A program made the translations under genes and the position numbers. Shown in pieces: positions 18,673 through 28,639 of a stretch of 33,475 bases of DNA. The DNA lies in contig DVJT01000076.1 of assembly GCA_018716565.1 (NCBI GenBank), forward strand, positions 1-33,475, given 5' to 3'. The notes under the pieces were generated by a model. That model saw only the letters and a program-made list of their open reading frames with translations. It did not search any database and was not told the DNA's origin. Within the stretch, counting starts at the first letter, position 1. Each line of letters begins with the position of its first letter. This stretch comes from Candidatus Avigastranaerophilus faecigallinarum (lineage in GTDB: Bacteria; Cyanobacteriota; Vampirovibrionia; Gastranaerophilales; Gastranaerophilaceae).

Positions 18673-20133
18673 TTAATTATTTAATGCTTCCTTTAATAAT
18701 TTATTTAATAATTGGGGATTTGCTCTGCCTTGAGTTTCTTTCATTACTTGTCCAACGAAGAAGCCGAATAACTTATCTCTTCCGTTTCTGTATAATTCAA
18801 CTTGAGACGGATTAGCATCAACAACTTTTTTACAGATTTCTTTTAGTGCTCCTTCATCAGATATTACGCTTAGACCTTGTTTTTCAACAATTTCCTTAGC
18901 GCTTCCACCTTCTTTTAACAATGTAATTACTATTTGCTTACCTATGTTGTTTGAGATAGCGCCTGATGTAACCATATTAATTAATTCTGCAAACGATTCA
19001 GCTGTTAATTTTGTTTCTTCAATTGTAACTTTTTCTTCTTTTAAGAAAGCAGCAATTTCTTTCATTAAGAAGTTGTTTGCAACTTTGGCATCAGCACCTA
19101 AAGCTACAACTTTATCATAAAATAGTGCTATATCTTGTTGTTCAACTAACACATTAGCATCATATGGAGTTAATCCGTATGAAACATAACGTTCTCTTCT
19201 TTTTTGAGGAAGCTCAGGCATTTTTGCAGCTATTTCATTTACCCATTCTCTTGAGATTTCTAATGGCATCAAATCAGGTTCCGGGAAATATCTGTAATCA
19301 TGAGCATCTTCTTTTCCTCTCATAGATTTTGTAACGCCTTGATTATCATCCCATAATCTTGTTTCTTGAACCACTTCTTCACCTGCTTCTACAAGGTCAA
19401 TTTGTCTGTCTATTTCATATTCAATAGCTCTTTGAAGTGCTCTAAAACTATTTACGTTTTTAATTTCTGCTCTTGTACCGAATTTTTTTTGACCATAAGG
19501 TCTTATAGAAATATTCGCATCACATCTCATTGAACCTTCTTCTAAGTTTCCGTCGCATACGCCTATATATCTTAGAGTAGTTCTTAATTCTTCCATATAT
19601 GCTCTTGCTTCATCGGATGAACGCATATCAGGTTCTGACACGATTTCTAATAATGGTGTTCCTGCTCTGTTTAAGTCAACTAAAGAATAACTTGAGCCTG
19701 CAATTCCTGATGAACCCATATGAACGAGTTTACCGGCATCTTCTTCTAAGTGAGCTCTTGTTATACCTATTCTTTTTCCTTCTATATCAATATAACCATT
19801 TACACAAATTGGTTGGTCATATTGTGAAATTTGGTAACCTTTTGGAAGATCAGGATAAAAATATTGCTTTCTGTCAAATTTACAGTATTGAGGAATTGTA
19901 CAGTTTAAAGCCAAACCTGTTAATATGGCCATATTAACTGCCTCTTTATTTAGAACCGGTAATACGCCAGGCATGCCAAGGGTAATAGGGCTTATTTGAG
20001 TATTTTGTTCATTACCGAATTCTGTAGAGTCACATGCAAAAATTTTAGATTTTGTTTTCAATTGAGCATGTACTTCTAAACCTATTACAACTTCATATTT
20101 TTTTCTTAATTCTTCCATTGTCCCAGTTGTCAT
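18673..20133 (-). CDS. gatB: Aspartyl/glutamyl-tRNA(Asn/Gln) amidotransferase subunit B
   Basis: YEVVIGLEVHAQLKTKSKIFACDS, KFDRKQYFYPDLPKGYQISQYDQPIC, EEGSMRCDANISIRPYGQKKFGTRAEIKNVNSF. Confidence 0.97.
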   Translation of the reverse strand: MTTGTMEELRKKYEVVIGLEVHAQLKTKSKIFACDSTEFGNEQNTQISPITLGMPGVLPVLNKEAVNMAILTGLALNCTIPQYCKFDRKQYFYPDLPKGYQISQYDQPICVNGYIDIEGKRIGITRAHLEEDAGKLVHMGSSGIAGSSYSLVDLNRAGTPLLEIVSEPDMRSSDEARAYMEELRTTLRYIGVCDGNLEEGSMRCDANISIRPYGQKKFGTRAEIKNVNSFRALQRAIEYEIDRQIDLVEAGEEVVQETRLWDDNQGVTKSMRGKEDAHDYRYFPEPDLMPLEISREWVNEIAAKMPELPQKRRERYVSYGLTPYDANVLVEQQDIALFYDKVVALGADAKVANNFLMKEIAAFLKEEKVTIEETKLTAESFAELINMVTSGAISNNIGKQIVITLLKEGGSAKEIVEKQGLSVISDEGALKEICKKVVDANPSQVELYRNGRDKLFGFFVGQVMKETQGRANPQLLNKLLKEALNN

Positions 20134-20260
20134 TTTAAAACCCTCTGTTTGTTTAATTTTCAGTAAAAATCATATCATGAATATACTTGTATAACAAAAA
20201 AATTATAGATTTTGAAATCTATTTTAAATGTAGTAAAATGTCAAATAGATTGGTGGATAT

Positions 20261-21394
20261 ATGAAAAAGAAAATAATTGCAATATTTATATTATTAGGAA
20301 TATCTTTCTCGGATGGTTTATTAATGGTACAGGCACAAGAACCGTTCAAAGGATATATTGAAGAGACCGATTTAAAAAATAAAGAGAATGATAAAATATT
20401 TACTAAAGAAAAAGAAAAACTGGAAGGTAATAAAGTTGTTGAATTAACGGTATCTCAGGTTTTAGCCGGTACAACATCTGTTGAAGGAGATGAATTTTTT
20501 GCTGAGGTTTCAGAAGATGTTTTAGCCGGAAGCGGTGTACTTTTACCTAAAGGTACTGTAGCGCACGGTATCATAAGAAATATAGTAGATCCTAAAAGAA
20601 TGGGCCGAGATGGATATATAGAACTTTCTTTTGATTATTTAATTACTCCGGATGGAAGAGAAATACCAATTCAAGGTGAAATGACTTCTAAATTACATCC
20701 TGCTAAATCAGTAGCTAAAGTTGCGGGAGAAAATATTGCTTATACAGCAGTAGGCGGTGTAACAGGTGCAATGGCTGCTCTAGAAATAGCAGGTATACCG
20801 GGTGCAGTTGCAAGCCAAGGTTATACCTTAGCTGGTGGTGCTGCAATCGGTGGACTTATTGCACTCGGTATGAGCTTCTTCAGAAAAGGAAGTGATGTTC
20901 TAATTTCTCCCGGTGATGAAATTAAAGTTAAAATAGTTAGTTCTGAACCTATTCAAGTTATGACACATGAAGCAGTAAGACAAGATGAACTTGAATATGA
21001 AGGTCTTGAGGTAGATATATCTGATGTTTTCTTGGAAAAAGATCCATTTGACCATTTAAATACAATTTCTTTGGATTTAATAATAAAAAATAATTCAAAA
21101 TCCGATTTTTCAAGTTTTGATATTGAACTGGTTAATGATTTGCATAATTCATATCATCCTTCAATTTTCTCTGATTACAAAAATTCACTGGCTATGAAAA
21201 CAATAAAAAAAGGTGAAAATGTCTCGGGTATTTTGTCTTTTTCCGTAGATAATCCAAACAGACAGCATTGGTTGGTTTTTTATGACAGAAGAACACATAA
21301 ACCGCTTGCTAAAATTTCTATAGATAATGCTATAAAAGATTTGAAAATTACTGATTTAACGGAAAAAAGAAAAAAGAGAAAGAAAGTATTTTAG
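20261..21394 (+). CDS. Secreted hypothetical protein with glycine-rich hydrophobic segment (VirB10/TrbI-like fold suspected)
   Basis: Signal-like N-terminus MKKKIIAIFILLGISFSDGLLMVQA; VLAGSGVLLPKGTVAHGIIRN and GGVTGAMAALEIAGIPGAVASQGYTLAGGAAIGGLIALG. Confidence 0.6.
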   Translation: MKKKIIAIFILLGISFSDGLLMVQAQEPFKGYIEETDLKNKENDKIFTKEKEKLEGNKVVELTVSQVLAGTTSVEGDEFFAEVSEDVLAGSGVLLPKGTVAHGIIRNIVDPKRMGRDGYIELSFDYLITPDGREIPIQGEMTSKLHPAKSVAKVAGENIAYTAVGGVTGAMAALEIAGIPGAVASQGYTLAGGAAIGGLIALGMSFFRKGSDVLISPGDEIKVKIVSSEPIQVMTHEAVRQDELEYEGLEVDISDVFLEKDPFDHLNTISLDLIIKNNSKSDFSSFDIELVNDLHNSYHPSIFSDYKNSLAMKTIKKGENVSGILSFSVDNPNRQHWLVFYDRRTHKPLAKISIDNAIKDLKITDLTEKRKKRKKVF

Positions 21395-21395
21395 A

Positions 21396-22031
21396 ATGCT
21401 TGATGTAGATTTGTTTGAGAAAATTAGTAATGACGGAGTTCTTGAACTTTTAAAGTGTATTGGTATAAAAACCAAAGTTTTCCGCAAAAATGCTTATATA
21501 TTAAAAACTTCAGCCAAAATTAATTATTTGGGAGTAATTTTAGGTGGCAGTGCAGTTATTCAAAAAACTGATACACTTGGGAATATAACTATAGTTGAAA
21601 GATTAAAAATTAATGATATTTTTGGTCATAACATAGTATGTTGCGGTTTAGATAAAAGTCCTGTTGATATTATTGCCGAAAATGAGTGTGAGGTTTTATT
21701 TTTACCTTTTGAGAAAGTTATTACCCCTTGTGAAAAACTTTGCCATTATCATTTGCAATTAATAAAAAATGTAATGAAGATGATTTCAAAAAGAAATTCT
21801 CTTTTAAATGATAAAATTGATATTATTGCTCAAAAAACCACTCGTGATAAGATTTTGGCATTATTAGAAACATTTAGGAATGGAGAAAGGGTTTTTTCAA
21901 TTCCATATTCACGAGAAGAAATGGCAAAATTTCTATGTGTTGATAGAAGCGCAATGTCAAGAGAATTGTGCAAAATGCGAGATGAAGGAATATTAAGGTT
22001 TAATAAAAATCATTTCGAACTGATTAAATAA
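21396..22031 (+). CDS. Crp/Fnr family transcriptional regulator
   Basis: cNMP-binding-like N-terminus and C-terminal HTH YSREEMAKFLCVDRSAMSRELCKMRDEGILRF. Confidence 0.88.
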   Translation: MLDVDLFEKISNDGVLELLKCIGIKTKVFRKNAYILKTSAKINYLGVILGGSAVIQKTDTLGNITIVERLKINDIFGHNIVCCGLDKSPVDIIAENECEVLFLPFEKVITPCEKLCHYHLQLIKNVMKMISKRNSLLNDKIDIIAQKTTRDKILALLETFRNGERVFSIPYSREEMAKFLCVDRSAMSRELCKMRDEGILRFNKNHFELIK

Positions 22032-22039
22032 AAAATTAT

Positions 22040-23308
22040 TTATCAATATAAATAATCAAATTCTAAATGTCCGATTTTAACAATGTCACCTTCTTGAACG
22101 CCTGCTTCTTTTAATGCATCAAAAACACCCATTGCTTTTAATATATTTTGGAATCTGTATAATTGTTCAGTATTTCTTCCGTCTGTAACATTTGCAAGTC
22201 TGAAAATTTTTCCGCCTTCAACTACAAATGTATGTTTATCAACTTTATAAACGCTGTATGAGCTGTCATCATTATCCATAGCACCGTCATCTTCTTCAAC
22301 ATCGACAACAATAACGGGTTTGGGTATTTCATCAACTTTTTTTGATACAAAGTGCATAAATTCTGTTAAATTTTCTCTTGTTGCTGCTGAAATTAAAAAT
22401 ACGTCGTCAGATAATTTTTTAAATTCTTGCATATAGTGTTGTCTTGTTTCTTCATCAACAGAATCAATCTTATTTAAAGCTACTATTTGATAAACAGATG
22501 CTAATTGTTCAGAGTGCTTTTTTAATTCTTCGTTGATAATTTTATAATTTTTTATAGGATCTTCTTCTGTTAAATCGACTAAATGTATTAAGAAACGGCA
22601 TCTTTCAACATGTCTTAAAAATTCGTGACCCAAACCTATACCTTCAGAAGCACCTTCTATAAGACCTGGGATATCCGCAATAACATAACCGTCTCCGCTG
22701 TCTTTTTTAACTACGCCCAAGTGTGGAACTAATGTTGTGAAGGGATAATCTGCGATTTTAGGTTTAGCACTGCTGACAGAGCTTATTAATGTTGATTTTC
22801 CTGCATTTGGCATTCCTAATAAGCCTACATCAGCTAATAACTTAAGTTCAAGTTCTAAAGTTCTTTCAATTCCGTTTTCTCCGGGTTCACAAAATTGTGG
22901 TGCTCTTTTTTGTGCGGTTGCAAAACAAGCATTGCCTCTTCCGCCGCGACCGCCTTGTGCTATCATTATTGTTTGTTCATTTGTATTTAGGTCTGCTATT
23001 ATTTTCCCAGTTGATACATCTTTAACAACTGTACCTACTGGAACTTTTATATATAAATCTTTACCGCATTTACCGTGTTGAGTTTTTATATATCCGTTTT
23101 CACCGTTTTCTGCTTTAAAAACAGATTGAAATTGGAAGTCCATTAATGTAGACATATCTTCCGTTGCAATAAGATATATGTCTCCGCCTTTGCCTCCGTT
23201 ACCGCCCGCGGGACCTCCTTTATCTACATATTTTTCCCTTCTCCAGGCAACTATACCATTGCCTCCTTTTCCTGAAAGGATTTTTATTCTTGTTTTATCT
23301 ATAAACAT
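22040..23308 (-). CDS. obg: GTPase Obg; TGA at 22043-22045 immediately followed by in-frame TAA at 22040-22042
   Basis: Obg fold (RIKILSGKGGNGIVAWRREKYVDKGGPAGGNGGKGGD), G1 LLGMPNAGKSTLI, C-terminal OCT domain ending GDIVKIGHLEFDYLY. Confidence 0.96.
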
Positions 23309-23429
23309 ACCATTTCTTTCTTCAAGTACGTTTTATTATAAAACAAACAAAATGATTTTATATTGCTAAACCGTAAGTTCGTAAATTGATTTAACATATA
23401 TTATTTTATTCAATCTATCTTTTGGTATA

Positions 23430-23837
23430 TTATGCGTTTACAAGGTTTTCTTTTAATAGTTCTTCTAAAAGAATACTGCAATCTTCTACCATACTGCAGC
23501 AATGTTCACGCCTTTCAGGTGAAGAAAACTCATACCCTGCAGATAAAACTTTACAGCAGTTAACTTTGTATTTTTCTGCAAATTTTTCATTAAATTGTTT
23601 TGCTAATGCTCTTGCTTTTTTTCCATCGCGTTCTTCATTCTTCCCAAACATTGAACCAATTATAATCTGTGAACCTGCTACGGCTCCGCATAAACATCTT
23701 ACTCCCATTCCGCCTGAAAATGGTGTTGCTACGCTTAAAAGTTCCTTTGGTGCATAGCCTTTATCAATAGCTGCTTGAACAACAGATTCAGAGCAAGAAT
23801 ATCCTTCTTTAAAATGTTTTATTGCTTTATCTTTCAT
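23430..23837 (-). CDS. C_GCAxxG_C_C family redox-type protein
   Basis: GYSCSESVVQAA, GGMGVRCLCGAVAGSQIIIG, NCCKVLS, REHCCSMVEDC. Confidence 0.9.
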   Translation of the reverse strand: MKDKAIKHFKEGYSCSESVVQAAIDKGYAPKELLSVATPFSGGMGVRCLCGAVAGSQIIIGSMFGKNEERDGKKARALAKQFNEKFAEKYKVNCCKVLSAGYEFSSPERREHCCSMVEDCSILLEELLKENLVNA

Positions 23838-23901
23838 TTTAAAATCCTCCGACTTTTATATTAATTATACTCTTTTTTCTTAATAAAGTCGTTATTTGCA
23901 C

Positions 23902-23930
23902 TTGAAAAAAACATGAAAATATGTTACAAT
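23902..23930 (+). promoter_or_regulatory. Sigma70-like promoter for the phosphodiester glycosidase gene
   Basis: TTGAAA (23902-23907), 17-nt spacer, TACAAT (23925-23930). Confidence 0.6.
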
Positions 23931-23952
23931 TGTAGTATAAGGAACATTAATC

Positions 23953-25197
23953 ATGTACGCAGAAGCACTGGCAGAAAGAAGAATATTTTGTTCCGAGAAA
24001 ATGGTCTTGAAGCTTGGTTTGGTAATAATGGCATTAGCTGTTTTCTCCGGATATAATATGCCGCTTGATGCGTATGAGGCGAGAACAATTTTAAGAGGAT
24101 ATATTCAAGAGAATACTATGTATAAAGAGCAATCTGATGATGCTCTTTTTTTATTGCAAAAAAAGTGGGATGAAGATTTAAAAGAAAAATATCTTAATCA
24201 AAAAATTACTAAGGTGGATGACGGTGTTGTTTATGTTCCGATTGTTAAATATATAAATTCCAGAAGAATAAAAATTAATGTTGCGGAGATAAACAGGAAT
24301 ATAAATAAAAATTTAGAAATAATTCCGCAGATGTGTTCAGAAAAAATGCACTCCAGAGCCAGAATAAATAATATTGCAATGTTAAATGGAGCTATATTGG
24401 CAGTAAATGGTACTTATTTTAAGCAAGATACCGGAACGCCATTAGGTGCATTAGTTATAAATAATGAGATAATTTCAGGACCGATATATGAAAGAGTTGG
24501 ATTAGGAATTGGAGAAGATTCATTTGAAACATCCAGAATATCTTTTAAAGGTGAAATAAAGACAAAAGGTAAAACAATAAAAATTGATAATATAAATCAA
24601 CCGAGAATGTTAGCTTCAAATGTACTTATATATACATCTAAATGGGGAGAGAAGTCTCCTAAGACAAAAACTCTATCAATACATATTGCAATAAAGGATG
24701 ATAAAGTTATTACAAAATCAACTAATCCGATTTTTATACCTATAGACGGATATGTTATTTCTGCACCTAAAGATATTTTAGCTGATATTAATGCAGGAGA
24801 TAAAGTTAAAATAGATTATTCACTTTCGCCAAGATGGAATAATATTGAACATTTAATAAGTGGTGGTCCATATTTAATGAAAGATGGAGAAATTTTTCTT
24901 GATGTATCAAGCGAAAAGTTAAATACAATAGCAGGAAGAAATCCAAGAACTGCTATAGGATATACTAAGGATAATGTACTTATAATGGTTACTGTAGAAG
25001 GACGAAAAGAAGGAAGTACAGGAGTTACTTTAAAAGAACTTGCGAAATTAATGAAACAACTCGGTTGCTATGAGGCTATTAATTTAGATGGTGGTAGTTC
25101 TACTGTTATGTATGTTGACGGAAAAATATATACCGGAAGTAATATTAAAACATCTGTAGCTATAAATAATGCTTTAGTTGTTAGGAAAAAAGTATAA
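23953..25197 (+). CDS. Phosphodiester glycosidase family protein (NAGPA/DUF2233-like), membrane-anchored
   Basis: LNGAILAVNGTYFKQDTGTPLGALVINNEI, HLISGGPYLMKDGEI, AGRNPRTAIGYTKDNVLIMVTVEGR, GCYEAINLDGGSSTVMYVDGK. Confidence 0.92.
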   Translation: MYAEALAERRIFCSEKMVLKLGLVIMALAVFSGYNMPLDAYEARTILRGYIQENTMYKEQSDDALFLLQKKWDEDLKEKYLNQKITKVDDGVVYVPIVKYINSRRIKINVAEINRNINKNLEIIPQMCSEKMHSRARINNIAMLNGAILAVNGTYFKQDTGTPLGALVINNEIISGPIYERVGLGIGEDSFETSRISFKGEIKTKGKTIKIDNINQPRMLASNVLIYTSKWGEKSPKTKTLSIHIAIKDDKVITKSTNPIFIPIDGYVISAPKDILADINAGDKVKIDYSLSPRWNNIEHLISGGPYLMKDGEIFLDVSSEKLNTIAGRNPRTAIGYTKDNVLIMVTVEGRKEGSTGVTLKELAKLMKQLGCYEAINLDGGSSTVMYVDGKIYTGSNIKTSVAINNALVVRKKV

Positions 25198-25395
25198 AAA
25201 GAAATATAAAGTTAAGTTAAATACTTTAAAGTTACATTTCTTAACTTTAAGCAAGTTGATTATACGTCGCAAGATACTTAAAACAAAGGAAAGTCTGTAA
25301 AAATTTTGTCTGAGATATAGGATTTATAAATATTTTTTGCCAAAATCGTTTTATAAATGTTACTATTGATAAGTGTATATTAATGAGAATATAAA

Positions 25396-25983
25396 ATGAA
25401 AAAATTTGCTTTTACATTGTCTGAAGTTCTAATAACATTAGTAATAATAGGTGTAGTAGCAGCTATGACAATTCCGGCGTTTTTAAATAATTCTAATCAA
25501 CAAGAATATAAAAGTGCAATAAAGAAAGCTATTTCTGCTGCTAATCAAGCCTTGATGCAAAATTATGCATTAGAAGGTTTATCTGCTCAAGATTATTCAT
25601 CTGCTGAACTTTTAATATCTGAAGTTTTTTCTAGACGAATGAATGTTATAGATGGTGAATCTACTTTTACTTCATCAGCTTGTAATGGTCCTGTTTTTAC
25701 AACTGAGGATGGAATGATTTATTGTATTACAAATTATTCATCAGCGAACTCAGATGAAGAAGGATTCCCTTGCGATTTTAATAATAAAACACCTTGTATT
25801 GCGTCTGAAGGACCTAATTTATGGATTGATGTAAACGGTGTTAGAAAGCCAAATACTGCAACAACATCATATAAAAGACCCAAAGATATTTATCAAGCAC
25901 AGATATATTCACAAAGAGTTCTTCCTTATGGTGAACCGACTCAGCAAGTTATGTATGAAAAAAATGTTTATGTATCAAATTAG
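25396..25983 (+). CDS. Type IV pilin-like protein, paralog of 17150-17761
   Basis: MKKFAFTLSEVLITLVIIGVVAAMTIPAFLNNSNQQEYKSAIKKAI; collinear similarity along the whole length with the first copy (NYALEGLSAQDYS, LWIDVNGVRKPN, RPKDIYQA, VMYEK). Confidence 0.92.
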   Translation: MKKFAFTLSEVLITLVIIGVVAAMTIPAFLNNSNQQEYKSAIKKAISAANQALMQNYALEGLSAQDYSSAELLISEVFSRRMNVIDGESTFTSSACNGPVFTTEDGMIYCITNYSSANSDEEGFPCDFNNKTPCIASEGPNLWIDVNGVRKPNTATTSYKRPKDIYQAQIYSQRVLPYGEPTQQVMYEKNVYVSN

Positions 25984-26001
25984 TTTATTATATAGAATAA
26001 G

Positions 26002-26493
26002 TTAGTAGAAATTGGCTTCTTTATATTTTCTATATTCAGATATGCTTGCATAGAAATCAGGCCACCAAAGACGGATTAGTCCATCTATTATTCCTACATC
26101 ATCATAATAAGTTCCTTCGCCTCTGGGATTTATATATTTTGAATTGAAGCTTGAATCCATCATCGGTGTCATAGGTGTTCCTCTTAAAGCTACTCTTGAA
26201 CTTTCAAGTTTAAGGGAATTTATTCTTTGGGTTGGCGTTCCTTTTTGTATTTCATTGAATAAGTCCAGTTCAAGTCTTTCTATCCTGTCTATCGTATTTT
26301 CACTGCTAAAACAATTACTGTAGATTCTTTTTTCAATAGTATCCAGCGCACGAAATTGTTGAGGAGTTAGATTAACTAATCGTGGGTTATCGGCTGTATT
26401 TTCGTATTCGAAAGCGAATGTAGTGTTAACTGCAAAAAATGAAATAATAATCCAGATAAAAATAATAGGCAGAAATTTCGGCTGTTTGCCCAT
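26002..26493 (-). CDS. Secreted hypothetical protein
   Basis: MGKQPKFLPIIFIWIIISFFAVNTTFA signal-like N-terminus; ATG at 26493 preceded by GGGAAG (track start 26523). Confidence 0.65.
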   Translation of the reverse strand: MGKQPKFLPIIFIWIIISFFAVNTTFAFEYENTADNPRLVNLTPQQFRALDTIEKRIYSNCFSSENTIDRIERLELDLFNEIQKGTPTQRINSLKLESSRVALRGTPMTPMMDSSFNSKYINPRGEGTYYDDVGIIDGLIRLWWPDFYASISEYRKYKEANFY

Positions 26494-26622
26494 AACACAC
26501 TTCCCGTAAACTGTAGAACACATTCATATGTATTTTTATTAGTTTACGGTTTTTTTTGAGATAAAAAATTATACAATTGTTTAAACTAAACAGCTATTTC
26601 TGATTAATTTATAAAAAAGATA

Positions 26623-27111
26623 TTATTCTTGAATTGTGATTGAATTTTTACCACCTTCTCTAACTTCAATAACCACTTCACCTGTTTCACTATCTTGAGA
26701 AGCGACTATTGCTATTGCAGAGAAAAAACCTTTATCTTGATAATATCTCATAATATCTTTTCTTATTGAAGAAATATTTTCAGCAGACATTGGCATATTA
26801 ATTTTGTCAGCAACAACATTCAATAATTCATTTGAAGGAATAGAAGCATTGTTGACAAAAGTAATTGTTTTTATATCTGCATTTATAATTTTATCTCTTT
26901 GCTCTTGCATTTCTCTTTGTTGTAAAGGAGTATTTTTCTTTGTTGTTATAATTGCACTTTTATTCTTTGATCTAGTAATTGCTTCATGCGTTCTTAGATC
27001 TCGCATATATTGGCTGTTTACAGCGCCTGCATCATAGCCGCCAAAAGCTGATGCTAAAGAAATATTTGTTGATAAGGAAAATAAAGTTAGTAGAATAAAC
27101 GCTTTTTTCAT
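26623..27111 (-). CDS. Stand-alone POTRA (ShlB/FhaC-type)-like periplasmic protein
   Basis: MKKAFILLTLFSLSTNISLASA signal; IKTITFVNNASIPSNELLNVVADKINMPMSAENISSIRKDIMRYYQDKGFFSAIAIVASQDSETGEVVIEVREG. AGAAGGAG before the ATG at 27111. Confidence 0.78.
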   Translation of the reverse strand: MKKAFILLTLFSLSTNISLASAFGGYDAGAVNSQYMRDLRTHEAITRSKNKSAIITTKKNTPLQQREMQEQRDKIINADIKTITFVNNASIPSNELLNVVADKINMPMSAENISSIRKDIMRYYQDKGFFSAIAIVASQDSETGEVVIEVREGGKNSITIQE

Positions 27112-27313
27112 AGATACTCCTTCTGTACATTTGTATATTTTATTATACCACATATGTATATATACACGTGGGCTATTTTTTTCAGGACTCCTCTAAATCG
27201 TCTATTTAACTTGAAAGAAATATATTTATGTTATAATCTATCATAGTTAGATGGTTATTACGTCTATAAAGGGCATGTGTAGAATTAATGTAGAATAGAA
27301 AAGGTGATATAAG

Positions 27314-28612
27314 ATGACAGTAACAATTGAAAAGTTAGAAAACAATGAAGTTAAGTTAAATATTGAAGTTGAACCAGCGGTTGCTTCTTTTGAATATGAT
27401 AAAGCTTGTAAAAAACTTGCAAAAAGAGTTAATGTTCCAGGTTTTAGACAAGGAAAAGCACCTAAGAATATTTTAGAAAAATATGTGGGAATTGCAGCAA
27501 TCGAAAGAGAAGTTTTGGATAGTGTTCTTCCAACGATATTTGAAAATACTATTGAAGAAAATAAATTTGATTTAGTATCAGCTCCAAGTATTGAGTCTTT
27601 TGAATTTGCTGATGATAAAACTTTAAAGGTTGTTGCTAAATTTGAATTAAAACCGGAAGTTAAATTAGACGAATATAAAGGAATGTCTGTTGAAGTTGAA
27701 GAATATAAGAATGCGGAAGATGCAATTGATAAGGAACTTGAACGTTTAGCTGACAGATTTTCTACATTGAATGAAATTACAGACAGAAAAACAAAATCTA
27801 CAGACCTAGTAAATATTGATTTTGACGGTTATGTTGATGGGGAAGAAATCAAAGGCGGATCTGCTAAAAATTATGTTTTAGATTTGGGTCATTCTAATTT
27901 TATTGCAGGTTTTGCTGAACAATTGGTTGATCATTCAATAGGTGATGAATTCAAAATTAATGTTACATTCCCATCTGAATATCATGATGAAAAATTAAAA
28001 GGTAAACCTGCTGAATTTAATATCAAAATAAATTCAATAAAGGAAAAGGTTCTTCATGAAATAAATGATGAATTGGCTAAAAAAGTAAATCCTAAGTTTG
28101 AAACATTAGATGCTTTAAAAGAAGATATCCAAAAATATCTTGATAATAGCGTAAAAGTTGAAAATAAAAAGAGAGTTGCTAATAAAATATTTGATACTTT
28201 ATTAGAAAACACTAATATTGATATTCAAGAAACAATGATTAACCGTGAAATTCAAGCTTTAATGGGTGAATTTAAGCAAAGAATTAATATGCAAGGCGGT
28301 AATTTTGATGAAATGCTTGAAAAAGAAGGACATCAAAAGATATATGAACAAATGAAAGAAGAAGCTGTTAAAAGAATCAAAACATCATTAATTGTTGGAA
28401 AAATTGCTCAAGAAGAAAAAATAACAGTAACTTCAGAAGATATTCAAAAGAAAATTGGAGATTTGGCAAATATTTATCGTACAACTACAGAAAATATTGT
28501 TGCTGAAATTCAAAAGAATGTTAATTTATTGCACTCAATAAATCAACAAATAATAACAGAAAAAGTTACTCAGTTGTTGATTGAAAATGCAAAAGTTAAT
28601 TATAAAAAATAA
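27314..28612 (+). CDS. tig: Trigger factor
   Basis: VPGFRQGKAPKNILEKYVG, PPIase-type domain, upstream of clpP-clpX. Confidence 0.96.
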   Translation: MTVTIEKLENNEVKLNIEVEPAVASFEYDKACKKLAKRVNVPGFRQGKAPKNILEKYVGIAAIEREVLDSVLPTIFENTIEENKFDLVSAPSIESFEFADDKTLKVVAKFELKPEVKLDEYKGMSVEVEEYKNAEDAIDKELERLADRFSTLNEITDRKTKSTDLVNIDFDGYVDGEEIKGGSAKNYVLDLGHSNFIAGFAEQLVDHSIGDEFKINVTFPSEYHDEKLKGKPAEFNIKINSIKEKVLHEINDELAKKVNPKFETLDALKEDIQKYLDNSVKVENKKRVANKIFDTLLENTNIDIQETMINREIQALMGEFKQRINMQGGNFDEMLEKEGHQKIYEQMKEEAVKRIKTSLIVGKIAQEEKITVTSEDIQKKIGDLANIYRTTTENIVAEIQKNVNLLHSINQQIITEKVTQLLIENAKVNYKK

Positions 28613-28639
28613 TAATAATCAGGTTAGAAAGGGAAAAAT

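Noticed and set aside
19599-19937. 112-aa ORF antisense to gatB
   Set aside because: Shadow of the conserved gatB frame; Leu/Tyr-rich low-complexity translation.
23422-23757. 111-aa plus-strand ORF antisense to the C_GCAxxG_C_C gene
   Set aside because: The opposite strand has clear conserved cysteine motifs; this is a shadow ORF.
25205-25250. Inverted repeat AAAGTTAAG ... CTTAACTTT after the phosphodiester glycosidase gene as a terminator
   Set aside because: AT-only stem with long loop and no following T tract; not convincing enough to annotate.
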